Below are positions 28,462 to 39,900 of a stretch of 64,000 bases of DNA, one piece after another (within the stretch, counting starts at the first letter, position 1; each line of letters begins with the position of its first letter). The position numbers and the translations under genes are program-made. The notes under the pieces were generated by a model, which did no database searches, had not been told where the DNA came from, and saw nothing but the letters and a program-made list of their open reading frames with translations. The stretch covers positions 62,001 to 126,000 of the forward strand of contig NZ_JAXCHT010000002.1 of the NCBI RefSeq assembly GCF_035984655.1, written 5' to 3'. Origin of the DNA: Actimicrobium sp035984655 (GTDB lineage Bacteria > Pseudomonadota > Gammaproteobacteria > Burkholderiales > Burkholderiaceae_D).

Positions 28462-28929
28462 TCAGGACGGCAAGGCGCCGCGGTCGGACCAACGGCTGCG
28501 GCCCGGCATGCCGATTCGGCGCCGTTGCGCGCGTTGCATCAGCGCCCCCAACAGGATGGCAACCGTGGCCGAGCCGACCAGCGCCGGCGAGGTCAGCATG
28601 GCGCTCAGGCCATCGACCGTCTCGACACTGACCTGCTGCACGAAGGTCACCAGATCGGCCACGTCGCTGGCCCGGATACCCTGCATGTCGTCGAGGTGAA
28701 ATGCGTTCAACTGTTGTCCGCTGCGAATCCACAGGCGGGCAAAAATGCCGTCGGCCACGGCCACCAGCGACAGGATTCCCAGTGGTCGCAGCAGCAGCCC
28801 GAGCATGCGGCTTTTTTCCTGCGGCGGAATGGTTTCGTAGACGGCCGCGACCAGCTGCGCAATCTCCGTATTGTCACGACTCGCCGATGAGGGGGTTTCC
28901 GGCGTCGCTGGCGATTCAATCAAATCCAT
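28462..28929 (-). CDS. hypothetical protein with two hydrophobic segments
   Basis: The 155-residue product is not recognised. Two hydrophobic stretches (about 43-65, LGLLLRPLGILSLVAVADGIF, and about 113-130, LVGSATVAILLGALM) suggest a small membrane protein, with an acidic N-terminus and a basic C-terminus (QRAQRRRIGMPGRSRWSDRG). GAGGAG lies before the ATG. It lies 63 bp downstream of prc on the same strand, so the two may be co-transcribed. Confidence 0.55.
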   Translation of the reverse strand: MDLIESPATPETPSSASRDNTEIAQLVAAVYETIPPQEKSRMLGLLLRPLGILSLVAVADGIFARLWIRSGQQLNAFHLDDMQGIRASDVADLVTFVQQVSVETVDGLSAMLTSPALVGSATVAILLGALMQRAQRRRIGMPGRSRWSDRGALPS

Positions 28930-28992
28930 GATGGGGCTCCTCGCAAGTTACTCGGTTCGGGGGACGTTGCTGCGGGCGGTTGATCCGCGCGC

Positions 28993-31158
28993 TCACAGTC
29001 GTTTGCGGCTGCGCGCAGCGGGCGCGGCCTGCTCCACCGTGCCGACGCTACCTGATTGCATCAGATCGACCTCATCACTGACGACATGGGCGGCCTCGTT
29101 GAGCAAGACATCCTTTTCGGTCTTGTGTTTCGAGCGGGCGGCGAGTTCCGATGCGAGGTCGCGTTCACCCGGTTCGAGGCCGTCATCGGGTTCGGCATGC
29201 GCTTTTGCGGCGCCGCCCGGCGTTGTCGGCAAGCCCGGTTTGCCACCCGCTTTTGGTTCCAGCGCCGCGCTCAACAGCGTGCGTTCCTGACGGCGATCGG
29301 CTTCGTTCAAGGACACCAGATTCTTTTTTCTCTGGAACGTGGCCTGATCCTGTTCGGCCTTGATCAGATTGAGTTCCGTGTCGCTCTGCACGCGGCGCTG
29401 GCTGCGCTTTGCCAGCGTCGGGATGACGGCCTTGAGCGCGCCGTTGGCGACGTAGCTGGCCGGCGTGACGCGCATCCATGGCACGGCATTGTCGAATTTG
29501 TCTTCACCCCAATCGGCGTCATTGCTGGCCGAGAAAAAATCGATGTCCGGCGTGACGCCGCGCAGCTGCGTGGTGCCACCGTTGATGCGGAAAAACTGGG
29601 CGATCGTCATTTTCAGTTCGCCGAACTGCGGCACCGGCTGCTTGACCAGTTCATCCAGGCTGATGGTGGTTTGCACGGTGCCCTTGCCGAAGCTGCGCTC
29701 GCCGATGACGACACCACGACCATAGTCCTGGATGGCGGCGGCAAAGACTTCCGAGGCAGAGGCGGAATTGCGGTTGATCAGAACGGCCACCGGACCGCTC
29801 CATGCGACGTTGGTGCTGGTGTCGCTGTCGACCACCACGTTTCCTTTGGCATCACGCTGCTGCAGAACCGGCCCCTTGCCGGTGAACAGCGCAGTCAGCG
29901 CGACCGCTTCGGCCAGCGAGCCGCCGCCGTTGTTGCGCAGGTCGATCAGGACACCGTCGGCCTTGTCGGTCTTGAATTCGGCGAGCAGCCGGGCGACATC
30001 GCCGCTGGCACTGCGGAAGTGCGGGTCCTTGCGCTGTTCACCTTCAAAATCACGATAGAACGTGGGCAACGTAATCACGCCGATGCGACGCGTTACACCG
30101 GCGTCCTGCACCGTCAACAGGGTTTTTTTTGCCGCCTCATCTTCAAGATCGACTTTCTTGCGTACCAGCGAGATGGTCTTGTGTGCCCCATCCGTCGCCG
30201 TCCCGGCCGGCAGGATGTCGAGGACCACGGTCGAACCGGCCGCGCCGCGCACCAGCGTCACGGTTTCGTCCAGCCGCAGCCCCTGGGTGTTGGTCATCGG
30301 CGCACCCTTGCCCTGGCCGACGCCGACGATGCGGTCACCGACATTGACCTTGCCGGATGCTGCCGCCGGACCGCCTGCGATCAGTTCGATCACCGTATTG
30401 AAACCGTCTTTCTCGGCCATGGTCGCGCCGATGCCCACCAGCGACAGGCGCATCGAAATGTCGAAGTCCTGCGCCGTGCCCGGCGCCATGTAGTTGGTGT
30501 GCGGATCGATGGCCATGGTGTACGCGTTCATGAAGGTTTCGAAGGCGTCGTTGCTCTTGATGCGACCGACTTCGCGCAGATCGTTTTCATAGCGCTTGTC
30601 GAGCTTGACGGCAATCCGCGCAGCCGGCTCGCCAGCGAGCTTCAGACGCAGCCACTCATTCTTGACGCGCTTGCGCCAGAGCTCATTGGCTTCGGCATCG
30701 GTCTTTGGCCATGGCGCTTTTTCGCGGTTGATTTGATAGCTCTCGCGCACGGTGAAGTCAAAGCCGGGCTTGATCAACGCACGCACCGTCGCGACGCGCT
30801 CGCTGGCGCGCTGCGCATACACGTTGAACATCGCGAACGGGATGGTCAGATCATTGCTCATGATCGCGGCGCCGAGTTTTTCGCGGTCTTTCGACATCTC
30901 ATCGACGTCGCCCTGCAACAGGAACAGCCGCTCCGGGTCCAGCGTTTTCAGATAGCGGTCGAAAATTTTTCCGGACATGGCGGCGTCCAGTGGCTGCCCG
31001 GTGTAATGGAAGTGTTCCAGCAGCTCGGCGGAAAGATGTGCGGCCTGCGCATGTTGCGGCAGGGGCAGCAGCGGCGCCGGTGCGGATTCGGCAGAACAGA
31101 ACAGTGCCTGCGTTGCGAGCGTGATCACCAATGTGATGCGCATCAGGTGCTGGTTCAT
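28993..31158 (-). CDS. prc: tail-specific (C-terminal processing) periplasmic protease
   Basis: The 721-residue protein has an N-terminal signal peptide (MNQHLMRITLVITLATQALFCSA) and a DUF3340-like helical domain typical of Prc. A PDZ domain spans about 220-320 (MRLSLVGIGATMAEKDGF and GDRIVGVGQGKGAPM), and an S41 serine protease core follows. The Ser/Lys pair is in NRNSASASEVFAAAIQDYG and ERSFGKGTVQT. Prc degrades or trims periplasmic and outer-membrane proteins, including murein enzymes. AAAGGA lies 8 bases before ATG 31158, which fixes the start over a longer frame. The C-terminal tail from about residue 640 is low-complexity and charged. Confidence 0.93.
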   Translation of the reverse strand: MNQHLMRITLVITLATQALFCSAESAPAPLLPLPQHAQAAHLSAELLEHFHYTGQPLDAAMSGKIFDRYLKTLDPERLFLLQGDVDEMSKDREKLGAAIMSNDLTIPFAMFNVYAQRASERVATVRALIKPGFDFTVRESYQINREKAPWPKTDAEANELWRKRVKNEWLRLKLAGEPAARIAVKLDKRYENDLREVGRIKSNDAFETFMNAYTMAIDPHTNYMAPGTAQDFDISMRLSLVGIGATMAEKDGFNTVIELIAGGPAAASGKVNVGDRIVGVGQGKGAPMTNTQGLRLDETVTLVRGAAGSTVVLDILPAGTATDGAHKTISLVRKKVDLEDEAAKKTLLTVQDAGVTRRIGVITLPTFYRDFEGEQRKDPHFRSASGDVARLLAEFKTDKADGVLIDLRNNGGGSLAEAVALTALFTGKGPVLQQRDAKGNVVVDSDTSTNVAWSGPVAVLINRNSASASEVFAAAIQDYGRGVVIGERSFGKGTVQTTISLDELVKQPVPQFGELKMTIAQFFRINGGTTQLRGVTPDIDFFSASNDADWGEDKFDNAVPWMRVTPASYVANGALKAVIPTLAKRSQRRVQSDTELNLIKAEQDQATFQRKKNLVSLNEADRRQERTLLSAALEPKAGGKPGLPTTPGGAAKAHAEPDDGLEPGERDLASELAARSKHKTEKDVLLNEAAHVVSDEVDLMQSGSVGTVEQAAPAARSRKRL

Positions 31159-31397
31159 GGGTATTTCCTTTGCGGCAGATACGAGTGCTGTCTTGTACCG
31201 TGAATGGGTTCTGGAACGGATCATGGACATGTTTGCGCACGGTGCCTTGGCATCGCGGCAATCACGATCATGTTGAGGCGGGCATGCTTCGCCCATGTGT
31301 CGCAGTGTTGAGGTTCTTGTAACATGCCCGGCGCCACGCGTCTGTTCGACCCCGAACGGTCAGTGCGGCGGAGCGACCGTTGTGATCGGCGATTGCC

Positions 31398-33221
31398 CTA
31401 TTGCTCCAGCACGTACTGGCCGGGCGCCGGGCCGAGCACAGGATAACCCGTTGACGGCGCACCCGCCGACGGCGGGTGCGCGAAGCCGCTCGAATGCTGT
31501 TCCAGCCATTGCACCCAGGCCGGCCACCACGAACCCGCGACGGCGGTGGTCGACAGGTACCAGCGATCCGGATCGACATAGCGCTCGCCGGCTGGCCAGT
31601 GCGTCTGGCGGAACTGCCGATGCGGGTGGCCGGGTTCATTGACGATGCCGGCGTTGTGCCCGCCACTGGTCAGCACGAAGGTCACATCGGTTTCGGCCAC
31701 CAGATTGAACTTGTAGACCGAGCGCCACGGCGCGACATGATCGGTCTCGGTGGCAACGGCAAACACCGGCATGTGCAGGTCGGACAGGGCGATCGGCTTG
31801 CCGTTGACGCGATAGCGCCCTTCGAACAAGTCATTGTTGAGGAACAGGTGGCGCAGATATTCGCCGTGCATGCGAAACGGCATGCGGGTGGCGTCGGCGT
31901 TCCAGGCCATCAGGTCGGTCATCGGTGCGCGCCGTCCCAGCAGGTAGTCGTTGACCATGCGCGACCAGACCAGGTCGCTGGAGCGCAGCAGCTGGAAGGC
32001 GCCAGCCATCTGGCGGCTGTCCAGATAACCCTGCCGCCACATCAAATCTTCCAGATAATCGAGCTGGCTTTCGTCGATGAACAGCGTGAGTTCGCCGGCC
32101 TCGGTGAAGTCGGTCTGCGCCGCCAGCAGCGTCAGCGAATTGAGCAACGTCCCATCCTTGCCGGCCAGCGCAGCCGCCGCGATGGTCAGCAGGGTGCCGC
32201 CGAGGCAGTAGCCGACCGCATTGATCTTCTGGTCGGGCACGATGGCGCGCACCGCATCGAGGGCGTCGAAGATGCCCAGTTTCAGATAGTCGTCCATGCC
32301 GAGGTCGCGGTCGGCTGCGGTCGGGTTGTGCCAGGAGATCATGAACACCGTGTGTCCCTGATCAACCAGATAGCTGACCAGCGAGTTGGTGCTGGAAAGG
32401 TCAAGGATGTAGTACTTCATGATCCACGCCGGGACGATGAGTATCGGTTCGGCATGCACCTGTTTGGTCGTGGGCGTGTATTGAATCAATTCGATGAGCC
32501 GATTGCGCAGGACGACGGTGCCCTTGGTCGTGGCCACCTCGTGGCCGGGCCGGAAATGCTCTGCCCCGGCCGGGCGCTTGCCGCCACGCTCCCGATCCCA
32601 GTCTTCGATCAGATTCATGGCGCCACGCAGCAGGTTCTGTCCGCCGTCCCGCGCGGTCGCCGCCAGCACCTCGGGATTGGTCGCGATGTGGTTCACGGGC
32701 GAGATCAGATCGAGCAGTTGCCGCGCCACGAAGGCCACCACCTGCTCGTGATGCGACGAGACGCCGCCAATGCCGGTGGTCGCGTTATGCCACCATTGCT
32801 GTTGCAGCAGGAAGTTCTGATAGATCAGGTTGAACGGCCACTGCTGCCAGGCCGCGCTGCTGAAACGGCGGTCATGTGGCAGCGGTTCGATGCAGGGCGG
32901 GCAGGCCACCCCGGCGCTGGCCGGCGCCGCATGGTTAAGCAGACGGACTTGTTTGCGCACGGCTTTTTCAGCCAGCCGCTGCCATTTCCCGGGGGATTCC
33001 GCCAGATGCAGCGCCCAGTCGGCCCAGGCCAGCGCGAGACTGACCGGGGAAATGCCTAGCGTGACGCGGCCCATGATCGAATGCAGCATCCGGTCGAGGT
33101 CGGTTGGCGGCTCGATGTCGCGCTGGCCGGGAACCATCGCCGGCGGCATCGGGTGGGTGTCGGGTTGCGACTCGGTGATCGACGGTGACTCAGGCATGGC
33201 GCGCATCGGCAGGTTCTCCAT
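31398..33221 (-). CDS. phaC: poly(3-hydroxyalkanoate) polymerase, class I-like
   Basis: The 607-residue enzyme polymerises (R)-3-hydroxyacyl-CoA into storage polyester. Cys339, the nucleophile, sits in the lipase-like box GYCLGG. The Asp and His of the triad are in ETDHVAPW and SGGHNAG. PAWIMKYYILDLSSTNSLV and QGHTVFMISW are the typical core segments. Length is that of class I. The start at 33221 lies 3 bp after the ATPase stop. The ATG at 33206 (MRAMPESP) has GGAGAA 8-9 bases before it and is a credible alternative. No phaA, phaB or phaP gene is in the window. Confidence 0.9.
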   Translation of the reverse strand: MENLPMRAMPESPSITESQPDTHPMPPAMVPGQRDIEPPTDLDRMLHSIMGRVTLGISPVSLALAWADWALHLAESPGKWQRLAEKAVRKQVRLLNHAAPASAGVACPPCIEPLPHDRRFSSAAWQQWPFNLIYQNFLLQQQWWHNATTGIGGVSSHHEQVVAFVARQLLDLISPVNHIATNPEVLAATARDGGQNLLRGAMNLIEDWDRERGGKRPAGAEHFRPGHEVATTKGTVVLRNRLIELIQYTPTTKQVHAEPILIVPAWIMKYYILDLSSTNSLVSYLVDQGHTVFMISWHNPTAADRDLGMDDYLKLGIFDALDAVRAIVPDQKINAVGYCLGGTLLTIAAAALAGKDGTLLNSLTLLAAQTDFTEAGELTLFIDESQLDYLEDLMWRQGYLDSRQMAGAFQLLRSSDLVWSRMVNDYLLGRRAPMTDLMAWNADATRMPFRMHGEYLRHLFLNNDLFEGRYRVNGKPIALSDLHMPVFAVATETDHVAPWRSVYKFNLVAETDVTFVLTSGGHNAGIVNEPGHPHRQFRQTHWPAGERYVDPDRWYLSTTAVAGSWWPAWVQWLEQHSSGFAHPPSAGAPSTGYPVLGPAPGQYVLEQ

Positions 33222-33224
33222 GGT

Positions 33225-35831
<2,607 letters not shown>

Positions 35832-36222
35832 TGCGAATATGCCGAGTGCGACGAAGCGGACTGCATGGTCAATCTCCCCTGGAATGGTTGCGCCCATTGT
35901 TGAACTGACAGGTTTTCAGGGACTTGATGCAAATCAAAAACAGTCGGGTTGCTTACCGCGGTCGCTGGTGACCAGCCGCGAATCGGCATCGAAAATCACG
36001 CAACCTGAAAATGATGTCATCGAGATCACGGAAAAACCGTAAGATGATTGCGGTCATGCACGTGGTCGCATGCGTCGACCGGTTCATCCCGCGAAATTTT
36101 GCCGTGACGTTTGTCCCGGCTCAGACCGTGGAAAGTCCCGGAAGCAGGCGACAGTGGAATGCGTGGGTGCCATTCTCAAAAAAAAAAGCGATCCTCAATG
36201 TAGTTCAACCAGGAGATACAAC
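35832..36222. promoter_or_regulatory. intergenic region between P-type ATPase and psiF-like gene
   Basis: This 391-bp divergent region carries promoters for the ATPase-phaC unit and the PsiF-like gene. It holds a perfect FNR/ANR-type palindrome (35924-35937). Near the plus-strand gene there is an A-tract (36180-36187) about 20 bases before the GTTCAACC ahead of the ribosome-binding site. No ORF or RNA gene was recognised. Confidence 0.5.
35924..35937. promoter_or_regulatory. putative FNR/ANR/CRP-family binding site
   Basis: TTGATGCAAATCAA is an exact match to the FNR-type consensus TTGAT-N4-ATCAA. Its near edge is 93 bp upstream of the P-type ATPase start codon. It suggests low-oxygen or redox control of the ATPase-phaC transcription unit by an FNR/ANR-type activator that is not in this window. 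CRP-like sites resemble this, but lack the TTG..CAA edges. Confidence 0.7.
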
Positions 36223-36486
36223 ATGAAGAAATCGATCCTGCTGGCACTGTTCCTCGCAGTCGCAGCGCCTGTTTTCGCCGCCAGCAACGGTGCGCCCAAC
36301 GAAGCCAACTGCGCGGCGCAGGCAGAAACCCGTTCCGGAAGCGAACGCACCGACTTCATCGAGAAATGTCTGAATTCAGGCAAGCTGAGCGCGAAACAGC
36401 AAAAGAAAGCCGATTGCCGCGCTGAGGGCAAAGACTTGAAGGGTGCCGAGAAAAAGAGTGCCTACAAGGCTTGCCTGGCCAAATAA
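36223..36486 (+). CDS. PsiF-repeat family periplasmic protein
   Basis: The 87-residue protein has a signal peptide (MKKSILLALFLAVAAPVFAA) and two Cys-containing PsiF-like units: NCAAQAETRSGSERTDFIEKC, then DCRAEGKDLKGAEKKSAYKAC. The spacing of paired cysteines with the Lys/Gly 'KGAEKKSAYK' core is the PsiF repeat. E. coli psiF is phosphate-starvation induced, but its function is unknown, and no phosphate gene is adjacent apart from a disrupted binding-protein gene 24 kb away. CAGGAGA lies 8 bases before the ATG. Confidence 0.8.
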   Translation: MKKSILLALFLAVAAPVFAASNGAPNEANCAAQAETRSGSERTDFIEKCLNSGKLSAKQQKKADCRAEGKDLKGAEKKSAYKACLAK

Positions 36487-36922
36487 ACGCGCGACGCCAA
36501 CACGTCCGTAGCGGCCAACCAGTCGACGCCATGCAGCGTGCGCTGGTTGGGCCGTAATTCACGCACATTGCGGATGACGGGCGCACCCGCCTCTTTCCTC
36601 GCAGCACCCTCTGTTCTCCCGCTGTTCCCCTCCTGACCTGATTGGCTTGTGGCGACTGTCCCCGGTTGCCGCGCTTGCTTGTTGTCGCCTCTTGTCGACC
36701 AAATGGCAATGCCGTGCGCTGACTTTTCGTGGCGAAAAACCGTGGTGTTAAATACAATTAATTATGTTTTTTTGGCAATTTTTCACAAGAAACCAGTTAG
36801 CATCTGGCTTGCAACTTATTTCGATGAAGCACTTGAAGAACGTTGAGAAAACCGGCGTTGCGCACCCGCCGGAAATTGCTCTTTGTTGATTTTTTGCGAT
36901 TACGTCACGACCAAGGACCATC
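36487..36922. promoter_or_regulatory. intergenic region before the giant TpsA gene
   Basis: This 436-bp region is the most AT-rich of the long gaps, especially 36730-36830. It contains an AATTAATT core (36756-36763) and a TACAAT at 36753-36758, a possible -10 element; no convincing -35 lies at the right distance. A partly paired GGCCAACCAG/CTGGTTGGGCC structure occurs at 36513-36553 just after the psiF-like gene. A 6-bp inverted repeat CCGGCG/CGCCGG (36852-36872) lies in the likely leader. AAGGA at 36912-36916 is the ribosome-binding site of the TpsA gene. Confidence 0.5.
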
Positions 36923-39900
36923 ATGCACCGCCACGCCTCCATCAATCGCCTTTATCGTCTTGTCTGGAGTGAGCGCCTGCGGATCTGGGTCGCGGTGGCG
37001 GAAAATGCGCGCGGACGCGGCAAGTCCAGCGGTGGCCGACGACGTATCACGGCGCTGATGGCGCTCGGATCGGGCTTGCTGCTCGGGCCGGCGGCGGCGG
37101 CCGGACCGCCGACCGGGATCGTCACCGACGGACGCACCCAGACCTCGGTGACCAGCGCCGGCAATGTGGTCAGCATCAATACGGCGACGGTGTCCGGCGC
37201 CAATGCGTTCAATTCGTTCAGCACCTTTAATGTGCAGAGCGGCGTGACGGCGAATCTGTATCTGCCGGGCGGCACCAGCAACCTGATCAACATCGTGCGC
37301 GACGCGCGCAGCGATATTTCCGGCGCGCTCAATGCCATCAAGGATGGCTGTATCGGCGGCAACGTCTGGTTTGCCAATCCGTACGGCATGCTGGTCGGTG
37401 CGACCGGCGTGGTCAACGTCGGCTCGCTGACGGTCACCACCCCGACCACCGCGTTCGTCAGCAATTTCTTCCGCGCGCCAGGCATCCCTGACGACGGCTC
37501 GGTGGCGCAACTGCTCAACGGCACCGCGCCGCGCAACGCGGCCGGCGTGATCACCGTCAACGGCCGCATCAACGCGATCGATGGCGTGGCCCTGAGTGCC
37601 GGCGCGGTCAATGTCAATGGCGCGATCTACAGTGGCGCGCGCTTCCTCGGCAACGCGCCGGACTTCAGCGACGTGGTCAATACCAATGGCATGAAGACCG
37701 CCGCCAGCGTGGTCGTCCGCGCCGGACGGATCGAGATCGTCGCCGATGGCGATGCCACCGTCAGCGGTGCACTGAATGCCGCCGGCAACGCCGGTGTCAA
37801 CGGCGGCGATGTCAGCATTCGCGCCGGCGGCAGCATCGACCTGGTCGCAGGTGCTGCGGTCGATGTCAGCGGCGCCGGCGAGAATTCGTCGGGCGGGACC
37901 GTGAACATGTTTGGCAACAACGCCGTGTTCCGTTCCGGCGCGCTGATTGACGCCAGCGCCGGCAAATCGGGCAGTGGCGGCGCGATCGAATTCAGCGCCA
38001 AACGCGCCGTCGAGCTCGCCGGCGGCAGCTTCAAGGCCGGCGCCAACGTCGGCCGCGCCGGCAGCATCCTGATCGACCCGACCGATATCGTGATCAGCGC
38101 CAACATGGCATTGAATGACGGCAGCCCGATCACGCTGGTTGCCGACAACAGCATCACGCTCAACAGCGGCGTGGTGGTGTCGTCGCGCCAGATTGGCAGC
38201 GCCACCGACCATCTGAGCGCAAGCTCCGTCGGCAATTCCGGCAATATCTCGATGACCGCGCCGCAGCTCACGTTCAACACCAACAGCATGGTGCTGGCGC
38301 AGGTCGAAGCGGGCAGTGCGTTCCAGGGCGGCGATGTCAGGTTCAACGCCAGCCGCACCGATGGCGGCACGGCCCAGATCGATCTGCTCAATGCTACCGT
38401 CATGGGCCGCAATGTCACGCTGGCGGCCACGGCCGCGCTGACCGACGCCTCGCTGCTGGTGTCGAGCGGGGTCAACCAGGCCAGCGCCGCGGCCAACATC
38501 AATGTCGGCGCTGGCAGCAAGGTGATTGCGTCCGGCGATCTGGCCGTCAACGCCAGCGCGAGCGTCAACACCTCCACCAACAGCGTGCCGGTGCCCTTGT
38601 CGATCCAGCGCGTGTCATCGCAGGCTGCCGTCAATGTCAGCGGCGCCAGCCAGTTGTCGGCCGGTGGCGATGCCACGCTGTCGGCCAGCTCGGTAATCAC
38701 TACCGACGCCCGTCCCACCTCGGCGCTGGCGAACATGGCCGGTGATGCCTCGGTCGCGGTATCGGATGTCCTTAGCAATGCCACAGTGCTGGTGACCGAC
38801 ACCGCCGTGGTCGACGTCACCGGCAAGCTCAGTCTGCTGGCCACCAATGCCGTCACCAGCCACGCCATCGCCGATGCCTCGGCCAGCGGCAGCACGGCCG
38901 CCGGTGCGGCGGTTGCGGTCAGCAAGCTGCGCACCACCACCAGCGTGACCGTCAACGGCGCTGCGGCGTTGACGACGGGTGCGCTGGATCTGCAGGCAAG
39001 CTCGAACAATAGCGTGATCGTGAGCGCCAAGGCGGCCGCCAACGGCGCGCAGGAAGACAGCAGCAAATCCAGCAAGAGCAGCCAGGTGCTGGACGATTAC
39101 AAATCCGATACCCAGACCGCCGACAGCGGTTCGTCCGGCGTGACCGTGGCCGGCGCCGTGGTCGTCAGCGATCTGAAGAGCACCACCTCCGCCAGCCTGG
39201 CGTCGAGCCACAAGGCCGTGGTCACCGGCGCCGTCACCGTCGGCAGCAACGCCAGCAACAACGTCACGGCCAGCGCCGATGGCAGCAGCGCCAATGGCGG
39301 CACCGGCGTGGCCGCAGCAGTCGGCGTCAATCTGGGCACCGTCAGTAATCTGGCCAGCGTGGCGCAGGCGCTTGACGCCCGCAGCCTTGCCATCAGCGCC
39401 GGCATGACGCCGAGTGCCGCCACCAGCAGCTTCAGCACGGCGGTGTTGTCCGGCGCGGGCGCGAGCAATGTCGGCATTGCAGGTGCAATGGCATTCAATG
39501 CCATCGACAGCGCTACGGCGGCCTCGTTGCTGCCGGGCGCAGTCGTCACGTTGAGCGGCGCCGCCGCCGACCTGGCGCTGACGGCCGAGAACAATACGGC
39601 ATCCAGCGCCTCGGCCAAGCCGGCCGGTCCGACCACCGGCGACAAGGTGGGTATCGGCGCAGCGGTGGCAGTCAATCTGGTCGCCACGCGCACCGACGCC
39701 CAAATTGGCGATGGCGCCACCGTGAGCGGTGCGCGCGATGTCGCGCTCAATGCACATGGCAGCCATGACTCCGTCACCGAAGCCGAAGCCGGCACCTCGG
39801 GCGGCGTGGCGATCACGCCGTCGGTCGCGGTGGCGCTGATCAACAACAGCACCAGTGCGCGCGTCGGCAGTGGTAGTGCACTGACGCTGGGCGGCAATTT

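Noticed and set aside
28441..28481. GCGGCGCC/GGCGCCGC inverted arms at the ferritin-like and hypothetical gene junction
   Set aside because: One arm is in the coding end of the minus-strand gene and no T-tract is present; likely chance in GC-rich sequence.
29056..31203. 715-residue plus-strand open frame opposite the Prc protease gene
   Set aside because: It is a shadow of the strongly supported S41 protease gene; the translation has no recognisable domain.
31355..31381. AACGGTC/GACCGTT inverted repeat between phaC and prc as a terminator
   Set aside because: Seven-base arms with a 13-base loop and no T-tract on the minus strand; too weak to list as a feature.
36513..36553. Imperfect GGCCAACCAG/CTGGTTGGGCC stem after the psiF-like gene as a terminator
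   Set aside because: It has a one-base bulge, a 20-base loop and no T-tract, so it is noted in the intergenic entry but not listed as a terminator.
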